Made by a program: the position numbers and the translations under genes
The notes under the pieces: model-generated
Told to the model about the DNA's origin: nothing
The model's database searches: none
The model's input: the letters and a program-made list of their open reading frames with translations, nothing else
Assembly: GCF_002127655.1 (NCBI RefSeq)
Contig: NZ_NEHB01000006.1
Coordinates: forward strand, 1 to 38,279
Direction: 5' to 3'
DNA from: Janthinobacterium sp. GW456P
GTDB lineage: Bacteria > Pseudomonadota > Gammaproteobacteria > Burkholderiales > Burkholderiaceae_D
DNA length: 38,279 bases
Shown: piece by piece, positions 1 to 11,976 of the stretch
Layout of the letters: the number at the start of each line of letters is the position of its first letter
Numbering within the stretch: the first letter of the stretch is position 1

Positions 1-1
1 C

Positions 2-199
2 TGTCCGATCTTGACATGGAGGATGGGTAACTGGTGCGAGATCTACGGAGCTGGCTCGGGGCCTAAGGGCGGATACGGCATCCAGTTACCCGGTCTTGAT
101 ATGCCTATCAAGATTGTGACAGCGGTCGATACCGTTCGCAATACCACGAACGGCATGAGGGGAATAATACAAGGTCGGATTAGGCCCTGCGGGCCGTAA
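2..199 (+). CDS. Possible C-terminal fragment of an unknown protein (left-edge partial)
   Basis: A reading frame is open from the left edge to a TAA at 197-199. The visible 65 or so residues are rich in glycine and include GSGPKGGYGIQLPGLD. No start codon with a ribosome binding site is visible, so any real gene would begin outside the window. The last codons run into the first GTCGGATTA palindrome, which is unusual for a conserved gene end. I do not recognise the family. It may equally be a degraded gene or non-coding sequence; third-position G+C is only moderately high. Confidence 0.25.
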   Translation, partial: CPILTWRMGNWCEIYGAGSGPKGGYGIQLPGLDMPIKIVTAVDTVRNTTNGMRGIIQGRIRPCGP

Positions 200-205
200 T
201 CCGAC
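174..205. repeat. REP-like palindrome, copy 1
   Basis: GTCGGATTA (174-182) and TAATCCGAC (197-205) form a perfect 9-bp stem. GGCCC (183-187) and GGGCC (191-195) extend it around a TGC loop, with one bulged G at 196. The same arms recur at 225-253 and 11876-11911, which marks this as a dispersed intergenic palindrome rather than a one-off terminator. Confidence 0.8.
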
Positions 206-224
206 AACATTGTTGGCTGTGCAA

Positions 225-253
225 GTCGGATTACGCGCAAGCGCTAATCCGGC
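225..253. repeat. REP-like palindrome, copy 2
   Basis: GTCGGATTA (225-233) is matched by TAATCCGGC (245-253), giving a 9-bp stem with one T-G wobble. It lies 20 bp after copy 1, so the two form a tandem REP-type pair. The pair sits in the spacer downstream of the minus-strand CoA-transferase stop at 275 and could also act as a transcription end point for that operon. Confidence 0.7.
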
Positions 254-274
254 CTAGGTCCAGACGACCAACAT

Positions 275-1534
275 TCACACCACCTTGCGTTCGCGCAAAC
301 CGTCGATCTGGCCGTCATCGAGGCCCAGCCACTGCTGCAACACCTCGTTCGTATGCTGCCCCAGCAAGGGCGGCGGCAAGCGGTATTGCACCGGCGAGCC
401 GGACAGGCGCACGGGATTGGCCACCAGCGCCACTGTGCCCGCCGTCGGATGCGGCATCTCCACTTTCAAGCCGCGCGCCACTACTTGCGGGTCGGCAAAG
501 ACCTGGTCGATGCGGTTGACGGGGCCGCACGGTACGGCTTGCGCCTCGAAGGCGCTGATCCACTCTGCCGTCGTGCGCATGACCGTGGTCTGGCGCATCA
601 AGGGAATCAGGATCGCCCGGTGCGCCACGCGCTGCGGATTGGTGGCGAAGCGTTCATCCTGCGCCCATTCCGGGTGGCCGGCGACGGCGCAAAAACGCGA
701 AAACTGTCCATCGTTGCCGATCGCCAGAATCATGTCGCCATCGGCCGTGGGAAAGTCCTGGTACGGAACAATGTTCGGATGCGCATTGCCCATGCGCTGC
801 GGCACCTTGCCGCCGCATAAGTAGTTCGCCGCCTGGTTGCCCAGCGCCGCCACTTGCACGTCGAGCAGGGCCAGGTCGATATGCTGGCCCAGGCCCGAGC
901 GCTCGCGTTCGGCCAGCGCCGCCTGCACGGCGATGGTGGCGTACAGGCCCGTCAGGATGTCCGTCTGCGCCACGCCCACTTTTTGCGGCCCCGCACCCGG
1001 CTGGCCATCGGGCACGCCCGTGATGCTCATCAAGCCGCCCATGCCCTGGATCAAAAAGTCATAGCCGGCACGCGCCGCATACGGCCCATCCTGGCCGAAA
1101 CCCGTGATGGAGCAGTACACGAGGCGCGGGTTGAGCGCCAGCAAGCTGGCTGAGTCCAGGCCGTATTGCTTCAAGCCATCCAGCTTGAAATTTTCCAGCA
1201 GCACGTCCGCTTCGGCCGCCAGCTTGCGCACCAGGGCTTGCCCTTCAGGCGCGGCCAGGTCAATGCACAAGGAGCGCTTGTTACGGTTGGCGCACTGGAA
1301 GTAGGCGGCCTCTGCCGTATCGCGGCCGTCCGCGTCTTTCAGATACGGCGGACCCCAGGAGCGCGTGTCGTCGCCGCGGCCCGGCTGCTCGACTTTCACC
1401 ACGTCGGCGCCGAGGTCGGCCAGCATTTGTCCGGCCCACGGGCCGGCCAGCACGCGCGACAGGTCCAGTACGCGCAAGCCCGTCAACGGCGCGGGCCGCA
1501 GGGTGGAGGCGAGGGTGGAAGCCAAGGCGTCCAT
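275..1534 (-). CDS. CaiB/BaiF family CoA-transferase, probably acting on glutarate or a related diacid
   Basis: The 419-residue protein matches the usual length of family III CoA-transferases, which move CoA between carboxylic acids through an aspartyl-CoA intermediate. The N-terminal VLDLSRVLAGPWAGQMLADLG (residues 22-42) is typical of the CoA-binding fold. The catalytic aspartate is most likely D192 in AQTDILTGLY. The start codon overlaps the stop of the upstream glutaryl-CoA dehydrogenase gene (TGA and ATG share bases at 1534-1536), so the two are one operon and translation is probably coupled. Pairing with gcdH suggests it makes glutaryl-CoA from free glutarate, as the mammalian SUGCT protein does. 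The family call is firm; the substrate is inferred from context. Confidence 0.88.
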   Translation of the reverse strand: MDALASTLASTLRPAPLTGLRVLDLSRVLAGPWAGQMLADLGADVVKVEQPGRGDDTRSWGPPYLKDADGRDTAEAAYFQCANRNKRSLCIDLAAPEGQALVRKLAAEADVLLENFKLDGLKQYGLDSASLLALNPRLVYCSITGFGQDGPYAARAGYDFLIQGMGGLMSITGVPDGQPGAGPQKVGVAQTDILTGLYATIAVQAALAERERSGLGQHIDLALLDVQVAALGNQAANYLCGGKVPQRMGNAHPNIVPYQDFPTADGDMILAIGNDGQFSRFCAVAGHPEWAQDERFATNPQRVAHRAILIPLMRQTTVMRTTAEWISAFEAQAVPCGPVNRIDQVFADPQVVARGLKVEMPHPTAGTVALVANPVRLSGSPVQYRLPPPLLGQHTNEVLQQWLGLDDGQIDGLRERKVV

Positions 1535-2715
1535 CAGTTGCTGAAGGCGGCGATGCCGGTGATGGCGCGGCCGATGATCAGCGCGTGCACATCGTGCGTG
1601 CCTTCATAGGTGTTGACCACTTCCAGGTTGACCAGGTGGCGGATGACGCCGAACTCGTCGGAGATGCCGTTGCCGCCCATCATGTCGCGCGCCATGCGGG
1701 CGATGTCCAGTGCCTTGCCGCAGCTGTTGCGTTTCATGATGGAGGTGATTTCCACGGCGGGAGAGCCTTCATCCTTCATGCGGCCCAGGCGCAAGCAGCC
1801 TTGCAAACCCATGGTGATTTCCGTCAGCATGTCAGCCAGTTTCTTTTGCACCAGCTGGTTCGCGGCCAATGGGCGGCCGAATTGCTGGCGGTCCATCGTG
1901 TACTGGCGCGCCTTCAGGTAGCAGTCTTCGGCCGCGCCCAGCGCACCCCAGGCGATGCCGTAGCGGGCGCTGTTCAGGCAAGTAAATGGACCCTTCAGGC
2001 CGCGCACGTCGGGGAAGGCGTTTTCTTCCGGGCAAAATACTTCATCCATGACGATTTCGCCGGTGATGCTGGTGCGCAAGCCGACCTTGCCGTGGATCTC
2101 GGGCGCCGATAAACCCTTCCAGCCTTTTTCCAGCACGAAGCCGCGGATCGCGCCTTCATCGTCCTTGGCCCAGACGACGAACACGTCGGCAATCGGGCTG
2201 TTGGTGATCCACATCTTGGCGCCGGAGATACTGTAGCCACCCGGCACCTTGCGCGCGCGCGTGACCATGCTGCCAGGATCGGAGCCGTGGTTCGGTTCCG
2301 TCAGGCCGAAGCAGCCGATGAATTCGCCCGTTGCCAATTTCGGCAGGTATTTCTGTTTGGTTTCTTCGTTGCCGAAGGCATTGATCGGCACCATCACCAG
2401 CGACGATTGCACGCTCATCATCGAGCGGTAGCCCGAATCGACGCGCTCGACTTCGCGCGCGGCCAGGCCGTAGCAAACGTAGTTCAGGCCGGCGCCGCCG
2501 TATTGTTCCGGAATCGTCGTGCCCAGCAAGCCCAACTCGCCCATTTCGCGGAAGATGGCGGCATCCGTGCGGCCATGGCGGAACGATTCGAGCACGCGCG
2601 GCACCAGGCTGCCCTGGCAGTAATCGCGGGCCGCTTCCAGCACGGCGCGTTCGTCGCCCGTCAGTTGTTCTTCCAGCAGCAGGGGGGAATTCCAGTCGAA
2701 TACGGTTTTGCTCAT
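1534..2715 (-). CDS. gcdH: Glutaryl-CoA dehydrogenase
   Basis: This 393-residue flavoprotein of the acyl-CoA dehydrogenase family oxidises and decarboxylates glutaryl-CoA to crotonyl-CoA in lysine, tryptophan and glutarate breakdown. The catalytic base is E371 in [11 protein letters not shown]97 in [13 protein letters not shown] corresponds to the arginine that holds the glutaryl carboxylate in the human enzyme, which separates it from ordinary acyl-CoA dehydrogenases. The flavin-contact segment [15 protein letters not shown] is at 136-150. An in-frame ATG at 2859 would add 48 residues, but these have no counterpart in the family and run into the regulatory region of the divergent LysR gene, so the ATG at 2713-2715 was chosen. 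It is first in a two-gene operon. Confidence 0.93.
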   Translation of the reverse strand: MSKTVFDWNSPLLLEEQLTGDERAVLEAARDYCQGSLVPRVLESFRHGRTDAAIFREMGELGLLGTTIPEQYGGAGLNYVCYGLAAREVERVDSGYRSMMSVQSSLVMVPINAFGNEETKQKYLPKLATGEFIGCFGLTEPNHGSDPGSMVTRARKVPGGYSISGAKMWITNSPIADVFVVWAKDDEGAIRGFVLEKGWKGLSAPEIHGKVGLRTSITGEIVMDEVFCPEENAFPDVRGLKGPFTCLNSARYGIAWGALGAAEDCYLKARQYTMDRQQFGRPLAANQLVQKKLADMLTEITMGLQGCLRLGRMKDEGSPAVEITSIMKRNSCGKALDIARMARDMMGGNGISDEFGVIRHLVNLEVVNTYEGTHDVHALIIGRAITGIAAFSN

Positions 2716-2817
2716 CACAGGCCTCGCAGGTGAGCGCCGGTGATCGGCGCAAGATTGAATATGGCTCATGGTAGGTTTTTGCCTAGCCTTGCGCAAACGA
2801 TTTTTTCGCACCCAGAC

Positions 2818-2832
2818 ATGCGTACTGCGCAT
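2818..2832. promoter_or_regulatory. LysR-type regulator binding box
   Basis: ATGCGTACTGCGCAT is a perfect 5-bp inverted repeat with a 5-bp centre. It satisfies the T-N11-A rule for LysR-family sites. It lies in the 159-bp spacer between divergent gcdH (start 2715) and the LysR gene (start 2875), 42 bp before the latter's ATG. A weaker TGCG...CGCA pair lies just upstream near 2790-2810. The arrangement fits autoregulation plus glutaryl-CoA-pathway control. Confidence 0.55.
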
Positions 2833-2874
2833 ATCTTGCGGCATACTAGGACCTTTCATTGGCCCGATACCCCC

Positions 2875-3771
2875 ATGTCACGCAAAATCCCGATGCTGCA
2901 AGCGCTAAATTGTTTCGAAGCGGCCGCGCGCCACCAGAGCTACACGCATGCGGCGCGCGAACTGTCGCTGACGCAAAGCGCCGTGTCGCGGCAGATTTCA
3001 TCGCTGGAAAGCTTTCTTGGCGTGCAACTATTCCAGCGCACGCGCCATGGCGTGCTGCTGACCAGCGCCGGCGCCGCGTATGCGCGGCAGATCGCGGCCC
3101 GCCTCGATGGCCTGGAGCGCGACACGCTCGATACCATGGCGCGCCAGGGCGGTGGCGGCGCCTTGCAGCTCGCGTCCGTGCCCACGTTCGCCACGCGCTG
3201 GCTGATGCCGCGGCTGTCGTCGCTGGCGGGCATGCATCCGGACATCGTCGTGCATATCGATGCCTACACGAAACCGTTCATGTTTGCCGATACGGAATAC
3301 GACGGCGCCCTGTACGCGGGCACGCCCGAGCAACTGGCGCGCTGGCCCGGCACGCGCGCCACCTTGCTCATGCATGAAGAAATCGTGCCGGTCGCCAGCC
3401 CGCGCCTGCTGGCGGCGCGCAGCGCCTGGCAGCCGCAGGATTTATTGGAACTGACCTTGCTGCAGCAAAGTACGCGCCCGGGCGCCTGGCGCCAGTGGTT
3501 TGACGCGATGCAGGTCGATGGGGAACTGGCGCGCTACGGCGCCCGCTATGAGTTGTTTTCCATGCTGGCCATGGCGGCCGTGCAGGGACAGGGCGTGGTC
3601 TTGCTGCCCCGTATGCTGGTCGAGGCGGAACTGGCGCGCGGCGAGCTGCGCATTGCATGCGAGCGCCCACTGCGCGGCCAGCGCGCGTATTACCTGATCA
3701 CGCCCGAGGCGGCGCATGAAAAATTGGCCTTGCAGCAGTTCCGCGTATGGCTGCAAGGCGAGGCGGCCTAG
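2875..3771 (+). CDS. LysR-family transcriptional regulator (GcvA/GcdR-like)
   Basis: The 298-residue protein has the standard LysR layout. A winged helix-turn-helix occupies residues 1-65 ([20 protein letters not shown]), followed by a substrate-binding effector domain from about 95 to 295. The start was set at the ATG at 2875, because [19 protein letters not shown] is the usual family N-terminus; the longer frame from 2740 adds 45 unrelated residues. It is divergent from the gcdH/CoA-transferase operon with a T-N11-A box between, so it most likely controls that operon in response to glutarate or a CoA ester. Its stop codon overlaps the stop of the convergent VOC gene by two bases. Confidence 0.88.
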   Translation: MSRKIPMLQALNCFEAAARHQSYTHAARELSLTQSAVSRQISSLESFLGVQLFQRTRHGVLLTSAGAAYARQIAARLDGLERDTLDTMARQGGGGALQLASVPTFATRWLMPRLSSLAGMHPDIVVHIDAYTKPFMFADTEYDGALYAGTPEQLARWPGTRATLLMHEEIVPVASPRLLAARSAWQPQDLLELTLLQQSTRPGAWRQWFDAMQVDGELARYGARYELFSMLAMAAVQGQGVVLLPRMLVEAELARGELRIACERPLRGQRAYYLITPEAAHEKLALQQFRVWLQGEAA

Positions 3772-4133
3772 ACGACCTTGGCCTTATCGAAGTGGGGATT
3801 GTCGATCAGGCCGATCTGGTTGCCGAAAGGGTCGAGCAATTCCACCGTGCGGATGCCGTCGCCCACGTCCGTGATCGGGTGGTGCAGGCTGCCGCCCAGT
3901 GCAACGATGCGCTCGACTTCCTGCTCGATGCCGTCCACGCCCCAGTACGTCACGCTGCCCTGCGTGCCGGGCTGGCCGTCCGGCAGCAATCCCAGCTCGA
4001 AGCCGCCGATGGCAAAGCCGACATAGAACGGCTGGTCGAAATACGGCGTGGTGCCGAATACCTGGCTGTACCAGGCCTTGGCCTTGTCCAGGTCGGGGAC
4101 GGGATAGGTGACGGTGCGCAAGCCCTTGATCAT
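3768..4133 (-). CDS. VOC-superfamily (glyoxalase/dioxygenase-fold) protein
   Basis: The 121-residue protein has the paired beta-alpha-beta-beta-beta modules of the vicinal oxygen chelate fold: an N-terminal half starting GLRTVTYPVPDLDKAKAWYS and a C-terminal half ending in VELLDPFGNQIGLID. Glutamates in GGFELGL and VELLDPFG sit where metal ligands usually lie. An AGGAG Shine-Dalgarno lies about 8 bases before the ATG. The family covers glyoxalase I, bleomycin-binding and ring-cleaving proteins, and the sequence does not settle which. It follows the AraC-type gene on the same strand with a 91-bp spacer, so the two may be co-transcribed. Confidence 0.8.
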   Translation of the reverse strand: MIKGLRTVTYPVPDLDKAKAWYSQVFGTTPYFDQPFYVGFAIGGFELGLLPDGQPGTQGSVTYWGVDGIEQEVERIVALGGSLHHPITDVGDGIRTVELLDPFGNQIGLIDNPHFDKAKVV

Positions 4134-4224
4134 GTTCTGCTCCTGTTGGTTGAAATTGTCGGTGAAATACCTGACCTCATGATGCCACCGGCACCTTGCG
4201 CGTGATTGGAAAAATGGAAGGTGC

Positions 4225-4989
4225 TCACGCGCGCCGGCCCGTCAGCCACGCCTCGGGCGAGCTGCGGGCGAATTCCTGGAAGTCGTGGATCAGGTGCGAC
4301 TGGTCGAAATAACCATATTGCAAGGCTACTTGCGCCCAGTCATGCTGTCCCGCCATGCTTTGCATGGCCTGGCTGGCGGCGCGAAAACGGCAGATGCGGG
4401 CAAACAGCTTCGGGCTGATGCCCACTTGCTGGCGAAATTGCAGCGCCAGGTGCTGGCGCGACACGCCCAGCCGCTGCGCCAGGCCATCCACGCGCACCTG
4501 GCCCGATGCTGCCTCGATGGCCGCGATGGCATGGTCGGCCGCGCCGGCCTGGCGCCGTGGCGGCGCGGCGCGCAGGCGCAGCAGCAGATAGTCTTGCAAA
4601 ATGGCAACTCTTTGCGCGTTGGACAGGGGTTCGCTCCACAGCACGTCGCCCAGGCGCGCCGCCAGCTCGCGGCCCCACAGCTGCCGCAGATCGGCACGTC
4701 CATCATTGAGTTCGCACAGGGGCAGCTGGAAGAAGCGCGCCGCCGCACCCGGCTTGAAGCGGGCCGCCACCGTCTGCACGAGGCCCTGGCTGACGACGGC
4801 AATCGGCGCCGTCATCATGCCCACGGCAAAGCTGGCGTCTTGCTGGTCCTGGCACAAAATATCGATGCAATTGTCGGGCAAGACCTGGTGCGTCAAGGGT
4901 GTGGCGCCCGTCTGCACGCGGCAGGTCCAGACGCAGTCCAGCCAGGGGCGCAGGGCGGGGCGGGGCGGATATTCCTGGTAGACGATCAT
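4225..4989 (-). CDS. AraC-family transcriptional regulator
   Basis: This 254-residue regulator has a sensor domain (residues 1-140, starting MIVYQEYPPRPALRPWLDCVW) and two C-terminal helix-turn-helix motifs. These are seen in VDGLAQRLGVSRQHLALQFR and in DWAQVALQYGYFDQSHLIHDF, the classic AraC signature. The minus-strand frame continues open for another 866 codons across leuS, but that part is antisense to a gene under strong constraint and is not coding. The ATG at 4987-4989 gives the family N-terminus. It is divergent from leuS; the 156-bp spacer holds both promoters. The downstream VOC gene is a plausible target, but the inducer cannot be told. Confidence 0.85.
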   Translation of the reverse strand: MIVYQEYPPRPALRPWLDCVWTCRVQTGATPLTHQVLPDNCIDILCQDQQDASFAVGMMTAPIAVVSQGLVQTVAARFKPGAAARFFQLPLCELNDGRADLRQLWGRELAARLGDVLWSEPLSNAQRVAILQDYLLLRLRAAPPRRQAGAADHAIAAIEAASGQVRVDGLAQRLGVSRQHLALQFRQQVGISPKLFARICRFRAASQAMQSMAGQHDWAQVALQYGYFDQSHLIHDFQEFARSSPEAWLTGRRA

Positions 4990-5107
4990 GGCCGGCTTTG
5001 ATGCAAAGAACAAGATTGCCCATATATTACACAGCATAATTGTGCGCTCGCAAAAATATGCCGGCCCGGGCCGCCAGCGCGCCGCGCTATCGGGCGGCGA
5101 CAACCAG

Positions 5108-7785
<2,678 letters not shown>

Positions 7786-7787
7786 TC

Positions 7788-8405
7788 ATGACGACTTCCT
7801 CTCCGACTTCCTCTCCAGTATCGCTGTTGGGCCGCCGCGCCGTGCTGGCGTTGGGCCTGACCGTCCTGCTGTCGGCCTGCGGCTTTCACTTGCGCGGTTC
7901 GAACGGCAGTTTCATGCTGCCGTTCGCGACGATATACATCGGCTTGCCCGACTCGTCGCCGCTGGCGATCGGCCTGAAGCGCTATATCCGCGCCATTGGC
8001 AGCACGGAAGTGGTCAATACCAGGGATGGCGCCGACGCCGTCCTTGAAGTGCTCTCCGATCCGGAGATGAATCGTACCAAGACCATTTTGTCCCTGAACA
8101 CCAGCGGCCGCGTACAAGAGTATCAACTCGGCTATTCGATCAATTTCCGCGTCGTGGACAAGGCCGGCAACCAGTTGCTGGCACCGACGACCATCAGCCT
8201 GGTGCGTCCGATCACCTTTGACGACAAGCAGGTACTGGCCAAGGAAACGGAAGAAGCAGCGCTGTACCGCGACATGCGCAACGACCTGGTGCAGCAGATC
8301 ATGCGCCGCCTGGCCGCCATCAAGCCGGTATTGCCAGCCATGTCGGTGGCGCCATTGTCACCGGTCAGCCCGGTGACGCCGGCCGCAGCAGCCCCGCAGC
8401 AGTAA
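7788..8405 (+). CDS. lptE: LPS-assembly lipoprotein LptE
   Basis: This 205-residue outer-membrane lipoprotein plugs the LptD barrel and helps deliver lipopolysaccharide to the cell surface. A signal peptide precedes the lipobox LLSAC, with the lipidated cysteine at residue 31, followed at once by the family hallmark GFHLRG. The C-terminus is an alanine- and proline-rich tail. The start two bases after leuS was chosen over an upstream frame opening at 7515, since only the shorter form begins with a signal peptide. The order leuS-lptE-holA is a well-known conserved arrangement in proteobacteria. Confidence 0.95.
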   Translation: MTTSSPTSSPVSLLGRRAVLALGLTVLLSACGFHLRGSNGSFMLPFATIYIGLPDSSPLAIGLKRYIRAIGSTEVVNTRDGADAVLEVLSDPEMNRTKTILSLNTSGRVQEYQLGYSINFRVVDKAGNQLLAPTTISLVRPITFDDKQVLAKETEEAALYRDMRNDLVQQIMRRLAAIKPVLPAMSVAPLSPVSPVTPAAAAPQQ

Positions 8406-8415
8406 CGGGATCGCC

Positions 8416-9432
8416 ATGCAATTGCGGATAGATGCGCTCGATGGGCATGTGGCCAAGCCGCTGGCGCAGCTGTATGTGATCACCAGCGACGAACACTTGC
8501 TGGCGCTGGAAGCGGCCGACAAGATCCGCCGCGCGGCGCGCGCGCAGGGATACTCCGAGCGCGACGTGCTGACGGTGGAGCGCAGCTTCAAGTGGGGTGA
8601 ACTGCTGGCGGCGAACCAGGAGCTGTCGCTGTTCGGCGATAAAAAACTGATCGAACTGCGCATCCCCACGGGCAAGCCGGGCAAGGATGGCGGCGCGGCG
8701 CTGCAAAGCTACGCGAAAAACCTCAGTCCCGACAACCTGACCCTGATCACCTTGCCCAAGCTGGATTGGGCCACGCAAAAGGCGGCCTGGGTCGCCAGCC
8801 TGCAGCAGGCGGCCGTGTATATCGACATTCCGAATGTGGAACGGGCGCAGTTGCCAGCCTGGATATCGCAGCGCCTGGCCGCGCAGGGGCAAAGCGCCGA
8901 GCGTGCCAGCATCGACTTCATCGCCGAACGGGTGGAAGGCAATCTGCTCGCGGCGCACCAGGAAATCCAGAAGCTGGGCTTGCTGCACGCGGCGGGCAAG
9001 CTGACGTACGAACAAGTGCAGGACGCGGTGCTGAACGTGGCCCGCTACGATGTCTTCAAGCTGTCCGAAGCCATGCTGGCCGGCGACCCGGCGCGCCTGG
9101 TGCGCATGCTCGAAGGCTTGAAAGGCGAGGGCGAGGCGCTGCCGCTGGTCTTGTGGGCCGTCTCCGAGGAAATCCGTACGCTGTTAAAATTGAAGGCCGG
9201 CATGGCGCAAGGGCGTCCGCTGGGCGCGCTGCTGAAGGAATACCGCATCTGGGGTCCGCGCGAGCGGATGATGGAACCGGCCCTGCGGCGCATTTCGCTG
9301 CCCGTGCTGGAAGCGGCGCTGCAGCAGGCGGCGCAGGTGGACAAGATGATCAAGGGTTTGCGCGCCAAGGGCTACGCGGGCGATGCCTGGGACGCCATGC
9401 TGCAGCTGGGACTGAAGATCGCCCGAGGCTAG
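8416..9432 (+). CDS. holA: DNA polymerase III delta subunit
   Basis: The 338-residue clamp-loader subunit opens the beta sliding clamp during replication. The N-terminal part ([20 protein letters not shown]) and the segment [15 protein letters not shown] are typical of HolA, and the protein extends through the C-terminal collar domain ([20 protein letters not shown]). It follows lptE after 10 bp and precedes proA, the usual neighbourhood in Burkholderiales. Confidence 0.95.
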   Translation: MQLRIDALDGHVAKPLAQLYVITSDEHLLALEAADKIRRAARAQGYSERDVLTVERSFKWGELLAANQELSLFGDKKLIELRIPTGKPGKDGGAALQSYAKNLSPDNLTLITLPKLDWATQKAAWVASLQQAAVYIDIPNVERAQLPAWISQRLAAQGQSAERASIDFIAERVEGNLLAAHQEIQKLGLLHAAGKLTYEQVQDAVLNVARYDVFKLSEAMLAGDPARLVRMLEGLKGEGEALPLVLWAVSEEIRTLLKLKAGMAQGRPLGALLKEYRIWGPRERMMEPALRRISLPVLEAALQQAAQVDKMIKGLRAKGYAGDAWDAMLQLGLKIARG

Positions 9433-9455
9433 TTTTTTACTATATGGATACGAGC

Positions 9456-10727
9456 ATGGACATCACAGAATATATGCAGGACGTGGGCACGCGCGCGCGC
9501 GCCGCTTCGCGCGCCATGGCGCGTGCCGACAGCGCCACGCGCAACCGCGCCTTGACCCTGATCGCCGCCGCCATCGTGCGCGATGCCGACCTGCTGCGCG
9601 CGGCCAACCAGCGCGACCTCGATGCGGCCGCCGCCGCCGGCCTGGCGCCGGCCATGCTCGACCGCCTGACCCTGTCCGACGCCGCCATCGCCACCATGGT
9701 CGAAGGCTTGACGCAAATCGTGTCGCTGGCCGACCCGATCGGCGAAATCTCGAACATGAAATTCCGTCCGACGGGCATCCAGGTGGGCCAGATGCGCGTG
9801 CCGCTGGGCGTCATCGGCATCATCTATGAAGCGCGTCCGAACGTGACGGTGGACGCGGCCGGCCTGTGCATCAAGAGCGGCAACGCGACGATTCTGCGCG
9901 GCGGTTCGGAAGCGATACATTGCAACCGCGCGCTGGCCAAGCTGGTGGCCGAGGGCTTGCAGGGAGCCGGCCTGCCGGCCGATGCCGTGCAAGTGATCGA
10001 CACCACCGACCGCGCCGCCGTCGGCGCCCTGATCACCATGCCGCAGTACGTGGACGTCATCGTGCCGCGCGGCGGCAAGGGCCTGATCGCGCGCCTGATG
10101 GCCGAGGCCACCGTGCCGATGATCAAGCACCTCGACGGTATCTGCCACGTCTACATCGACGCCAAGGCCGATCTGAAAAAAGCGGTCGATATCGGCTTCA
10201 ACGCGAAGTGCCACCGCTACGGCACCTGCAACACCATGGAAACCCTGCTCGTGTCGCGCGCCATCGCGGCCACCGTGCTGCCGCAGCTGGCCGAACTGTA
10301 TCTGACCAAACAGGTGGAACTGCGCGCCGATCCCGAAAGCCATGCGATCCTGGCCGCCGCCGCTTATCCGCACCTGATAGCGGCCACCGAGGAAGACTGG
10401 TCCACCGAATACCTGGCCGCCATCCTGTCGGTGAAGGTGGTCGACGGCATCGACGAAGCGATGGACCACATCAACCGGTATTCCTCGAAGCACACGGAGT
10501 CCATCATCACGGAAGACTACAGCGATGCGCTGCGCTTCCTGCGCGAAGTCGATTCCGCCTCGGTGATGGTGAACGCCTCGACGCGCTTCGCCGACGGTTT
10601 CGAATATGGCCTGGGCGCCGAGATCGGCATCTCGAACGACAAGCTGCATGCGCGCGGTCCGGTGGGGCTGGAAGGCCTGACCTCGCTCAAGTACGTGGTT
10701 TTCGGCCACGGCGAAGTCCGCAAGTAA
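9456..10727 (+). CDS. proA: Gamma-glutamyl phosphate reductase
   Basis: The 423-residue NADPH-dependent enzyme reduces gamma-glutamyl phosphate to glutamate semialdehyde, the second step of proline synthesis. The catalytic cysteine lies in [14 protein letters not shown]. The nucleotide-binding region includes [20 protein letters not shown]. The C-terminal block [20 protein letters not shown] is the family signature. Two close ATGs are possible (9444 and 9456); the second gives the usual MDI start and has a GGATA sequence upstream at a workable distance. A hairpin followed by TTTT comes directly after the stop. Confidence 0.95.
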   Translation: MDITEYMQDVGTRARAASRAMARADSATRNRALTLIAAAIVRDADLLRAANQRDLDAAAAAGLAPAMLDRLTLSDAAIATMVEGLTQIVSLADPIGEISNMKFRPTGIQVGQMRVPLGVIGIIYEARPNVTVDAAGLCIKSGNATILRGGSEAIHCNRALAKLVAEGLQGAGLPADAVQVIDTTDRAAVGALITMPQYVDVIVPRGGKGLIARLMAEATVPMIKHLDGICHVYIDAKADLKKAVDIGFNAKCHRYGTCNTMETLLVSRAIAATVLPQLAELYLTKQVELRADPESHAILAAAAYPHLIAATEEDWSTEYLAAILSVKVVDGIDEAMDHINRYSSKHTESIITEDYSDALRFLREVDSASVMVNASTRFADGFEYGLGAEIGISNDKLHARGPVGLEGLTSLKYVVFGHGEVRK

Positions 10728-10735
10728 GCCCTGCG

Positions 10736-10762
10736 CGGGCGGCTCACGAGGCGGCCCGTTTT
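10736..10762 (+). terminator. Probable Rho-independent terminator after proA
   Basis: CGGGC (10736-10740) pairs with GCCCG (10754-10758). Two to three further pairs follow after one mismatch, and TTTT (10759-10762) lies immediately after the stem. It lies 8 bp beyond the proA stop and ends the leuS-lptE-holA-proA block. Confidence 0.55.
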
Positions 10763-10796
10763 CTCCTTCTTCGATACCTCTGACACTGGGAACCCC

Positions 10797-11231
10797 ATGC
10801 TCTTTCTCTGGACTAAAGCCTTCCACATCATCTTCGTCATGTCCTGGTTCGCCGGCCTGTTTTATTTGCCGCGCATCTTCGTGAACCTGGCGATGGAGAC
10901 GGAAACCGTGGCGACGGAACGCCTGCTGCTGATGGCGCGCAAGCTGTACCGCTTCATGTCGCTGCTGGCGCTGCCGGCCATGGTGCTGGGACTGGCGTTG
11001 ATGTGGATGCTGTATGGCGGCGAAGGCCGCATGAAGATGCCGGGCTGGATGCACGCCAAGCTGACGTTCGTGGTGCTGTTGCTCGGCTATCACCACGCCT
11101 GCGGTGCCATCCTGCGCAAGTTTGAAAAAGGCCTCAACAAGCGCAGCCACAAATGGTACCGCTACTTCAATGAAGTGCCGGTGCTGATGCTGCTGGCCGT
11201 CGTCGTGCTGGTCGTGGTCAAGCCTTTCTAA
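10797..11231 (+). CDS. hemJ: HemJ/CopD-family membrane protein, probable protoporphyrinogen oxidase HemJ
   Basis: This 144-residue protein has four predicted membrane helices, near residues 4-22, 54-74, 82-98 and 125-141. The opening LWTKAFHIIFVMSWFAGLFY with His10, and the LPRIFVN that follows, are the hallmark of the HemJ (UPF0093) group. That group oxidises protoporphyrinogen IX to protoporphyrin IX in haem synthesis. Automatic annotation often calls such proteins CopD. The size and motif favour HemJ over the larger copper-resistance proteins. It sits just upstream of the isomerase-like gene (10-bp gap), so they are probably co-transcribed. Confidence 0.75.
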   Translation: MLFLWTKAFHIIFVMSWFAGLFYLPRIFVNLAMETETVATERLLLMARKLYRFMSLLALPAMVLGLALMWMLYGGEGRMKMPGWMHAKLTFVVLLLGYHHACGAILRKFEKGLNKRSHKWYRYFNEVPVLMLLAVVVLVVVKPF

Positions 11232-11241
11232 GGGAGTCGAA

Positions 11242-11856
11242 ATGAGTGCAAGCCAGAGCAAAGTCGTGCAGTATTTTTTTGCGCCCCACTCGCCATGGAC
11301 CTACCTGGGGCACGCGCGCCTGATGGCCATCGCCGCGAAGACAGGCGCACAGATCGACGTGCGTCCCTTTGACCTGGGCAAGGTCTTCAGCGTTTCGGGC
11401 GGCCTGCCGCTGGCCAAGCGGGCACCGCAGCGCCAGGCGTACCGCCTGGCCGAACTGGCGCGCTGGTCGGCCTTTTTGCAGGTGCCTTTGAATCTGCAGC
11501 CGAAGTTTTTCCCCGTATCGCCGGAAGCGTCGGCCAAGCTGATCATCGCCACGCGCCTGGCGCACGGCGTGGAAGCGTCGCTGAAGCTGGCGCACGCCAT
11601 CATGCGCGGCCTGTGGGCTGAAGAGCGCAACATCGGCGACGAGGAAACCCTGGTGCAGATCGCGCTCGATGCCGGTTTCGATGGCCGCCAGTTGCTGAAA
11701 ACGTCGGAGACGGCCAGCGTGCAGGCGGAATACGATGCCAATACGGAAGCGGCCACCGCTGCTTCAGTGTTCGGTTCGCCGTGGTACATCGTCGATGGCG
11801 AAGGGTTCTGGGGACAGGACCGCCTCGATTTTGTCGAGCGCGCGCTGGAGAAGTAA
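11242..11856 (+). CDS. 2-hydroxychromene-2-carboxylate isomerase-like DsbA/GST-kappa fold protein
   Basis: The 204-residue protein has a thioredoxin fold with a helical insertion. Its N-terminus (VVQYFFAPHSPWTYLGHARL) carries the serine/proline active-site pattern SPWTYLG of the glutathione-dependent HCCA isomerases. The C-terminus has the cis-proline region SVFGSPWYIVDGEGFWGQDRL. The family isomerises chromene carboxylates in naphthalene breakdown, but most bacterial members are of unknown function. No other aromatic-degradation gene is nearby, so the substrate is open. Confidence 0.85.
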   Translation: MSASQSKVVQYFFAPHSPWTYLGHARLMAIAAKTGAQIDVRPFDLGKVFSVSGGLPLAKRAPQRQAYRLAELARWSAFLQVPLNLQPKFFPVSPEASAKLIIATRLAHGVEASLKLAHAIMRGLWAEERNIGDEETLVQIALDAGFDGRQLLKTSETASVQAEYDANTEAATAASVFGSPWYIVDGEGFWGQDRLDFVERALEK

Positions 11857-11875
11857 TAGTGAGAGTGAGCGGCAG

Positions 11876-11911
11876 GTCGGATTAGCGTGGCAAAGCCGCG
11901 CGTAATCCGAC
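11876..11911. repeat. REP-like palindrome, copy 3
   Basis: GTCGGATTA (11876-11884) and TAATCCGAC (11903-11911) form the same perfect 9-bp outer stem as at 174-205, with a GC-rich interior. It lies in the spacer between the isomerase-like gene and the methyltransferase gene. Confidence 0.8.
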
Positions 11912-11929
11912 AAGCGCAGTGTGCGGCAT

Positions 11930-11945
11930 GTCGGCTTACGCCGAC
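11930..11945. repeat. REP-like palindrome, short variant
   Basis: GTCGGC-TTAC-GCCGAC is a perfect 6-bp hairpin with a 4-base loop. The arm differs from GTCGGATTA only after the fifth base. It lies between the longer copies at 11876-11911 and 11977-12006. Confidence 0.6.
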
Positions 11946-11976
11946 CTGCGCCGACCTGCGCAAGATATTGATGTAG

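Noticed and set aside
9429..11261. 610-codon minus-strand frame across proA and hemJ
   Set aside because: Antisense shadow with extreme His, Gln and Arg content; proA and hemJ on the plus strand explain the region.
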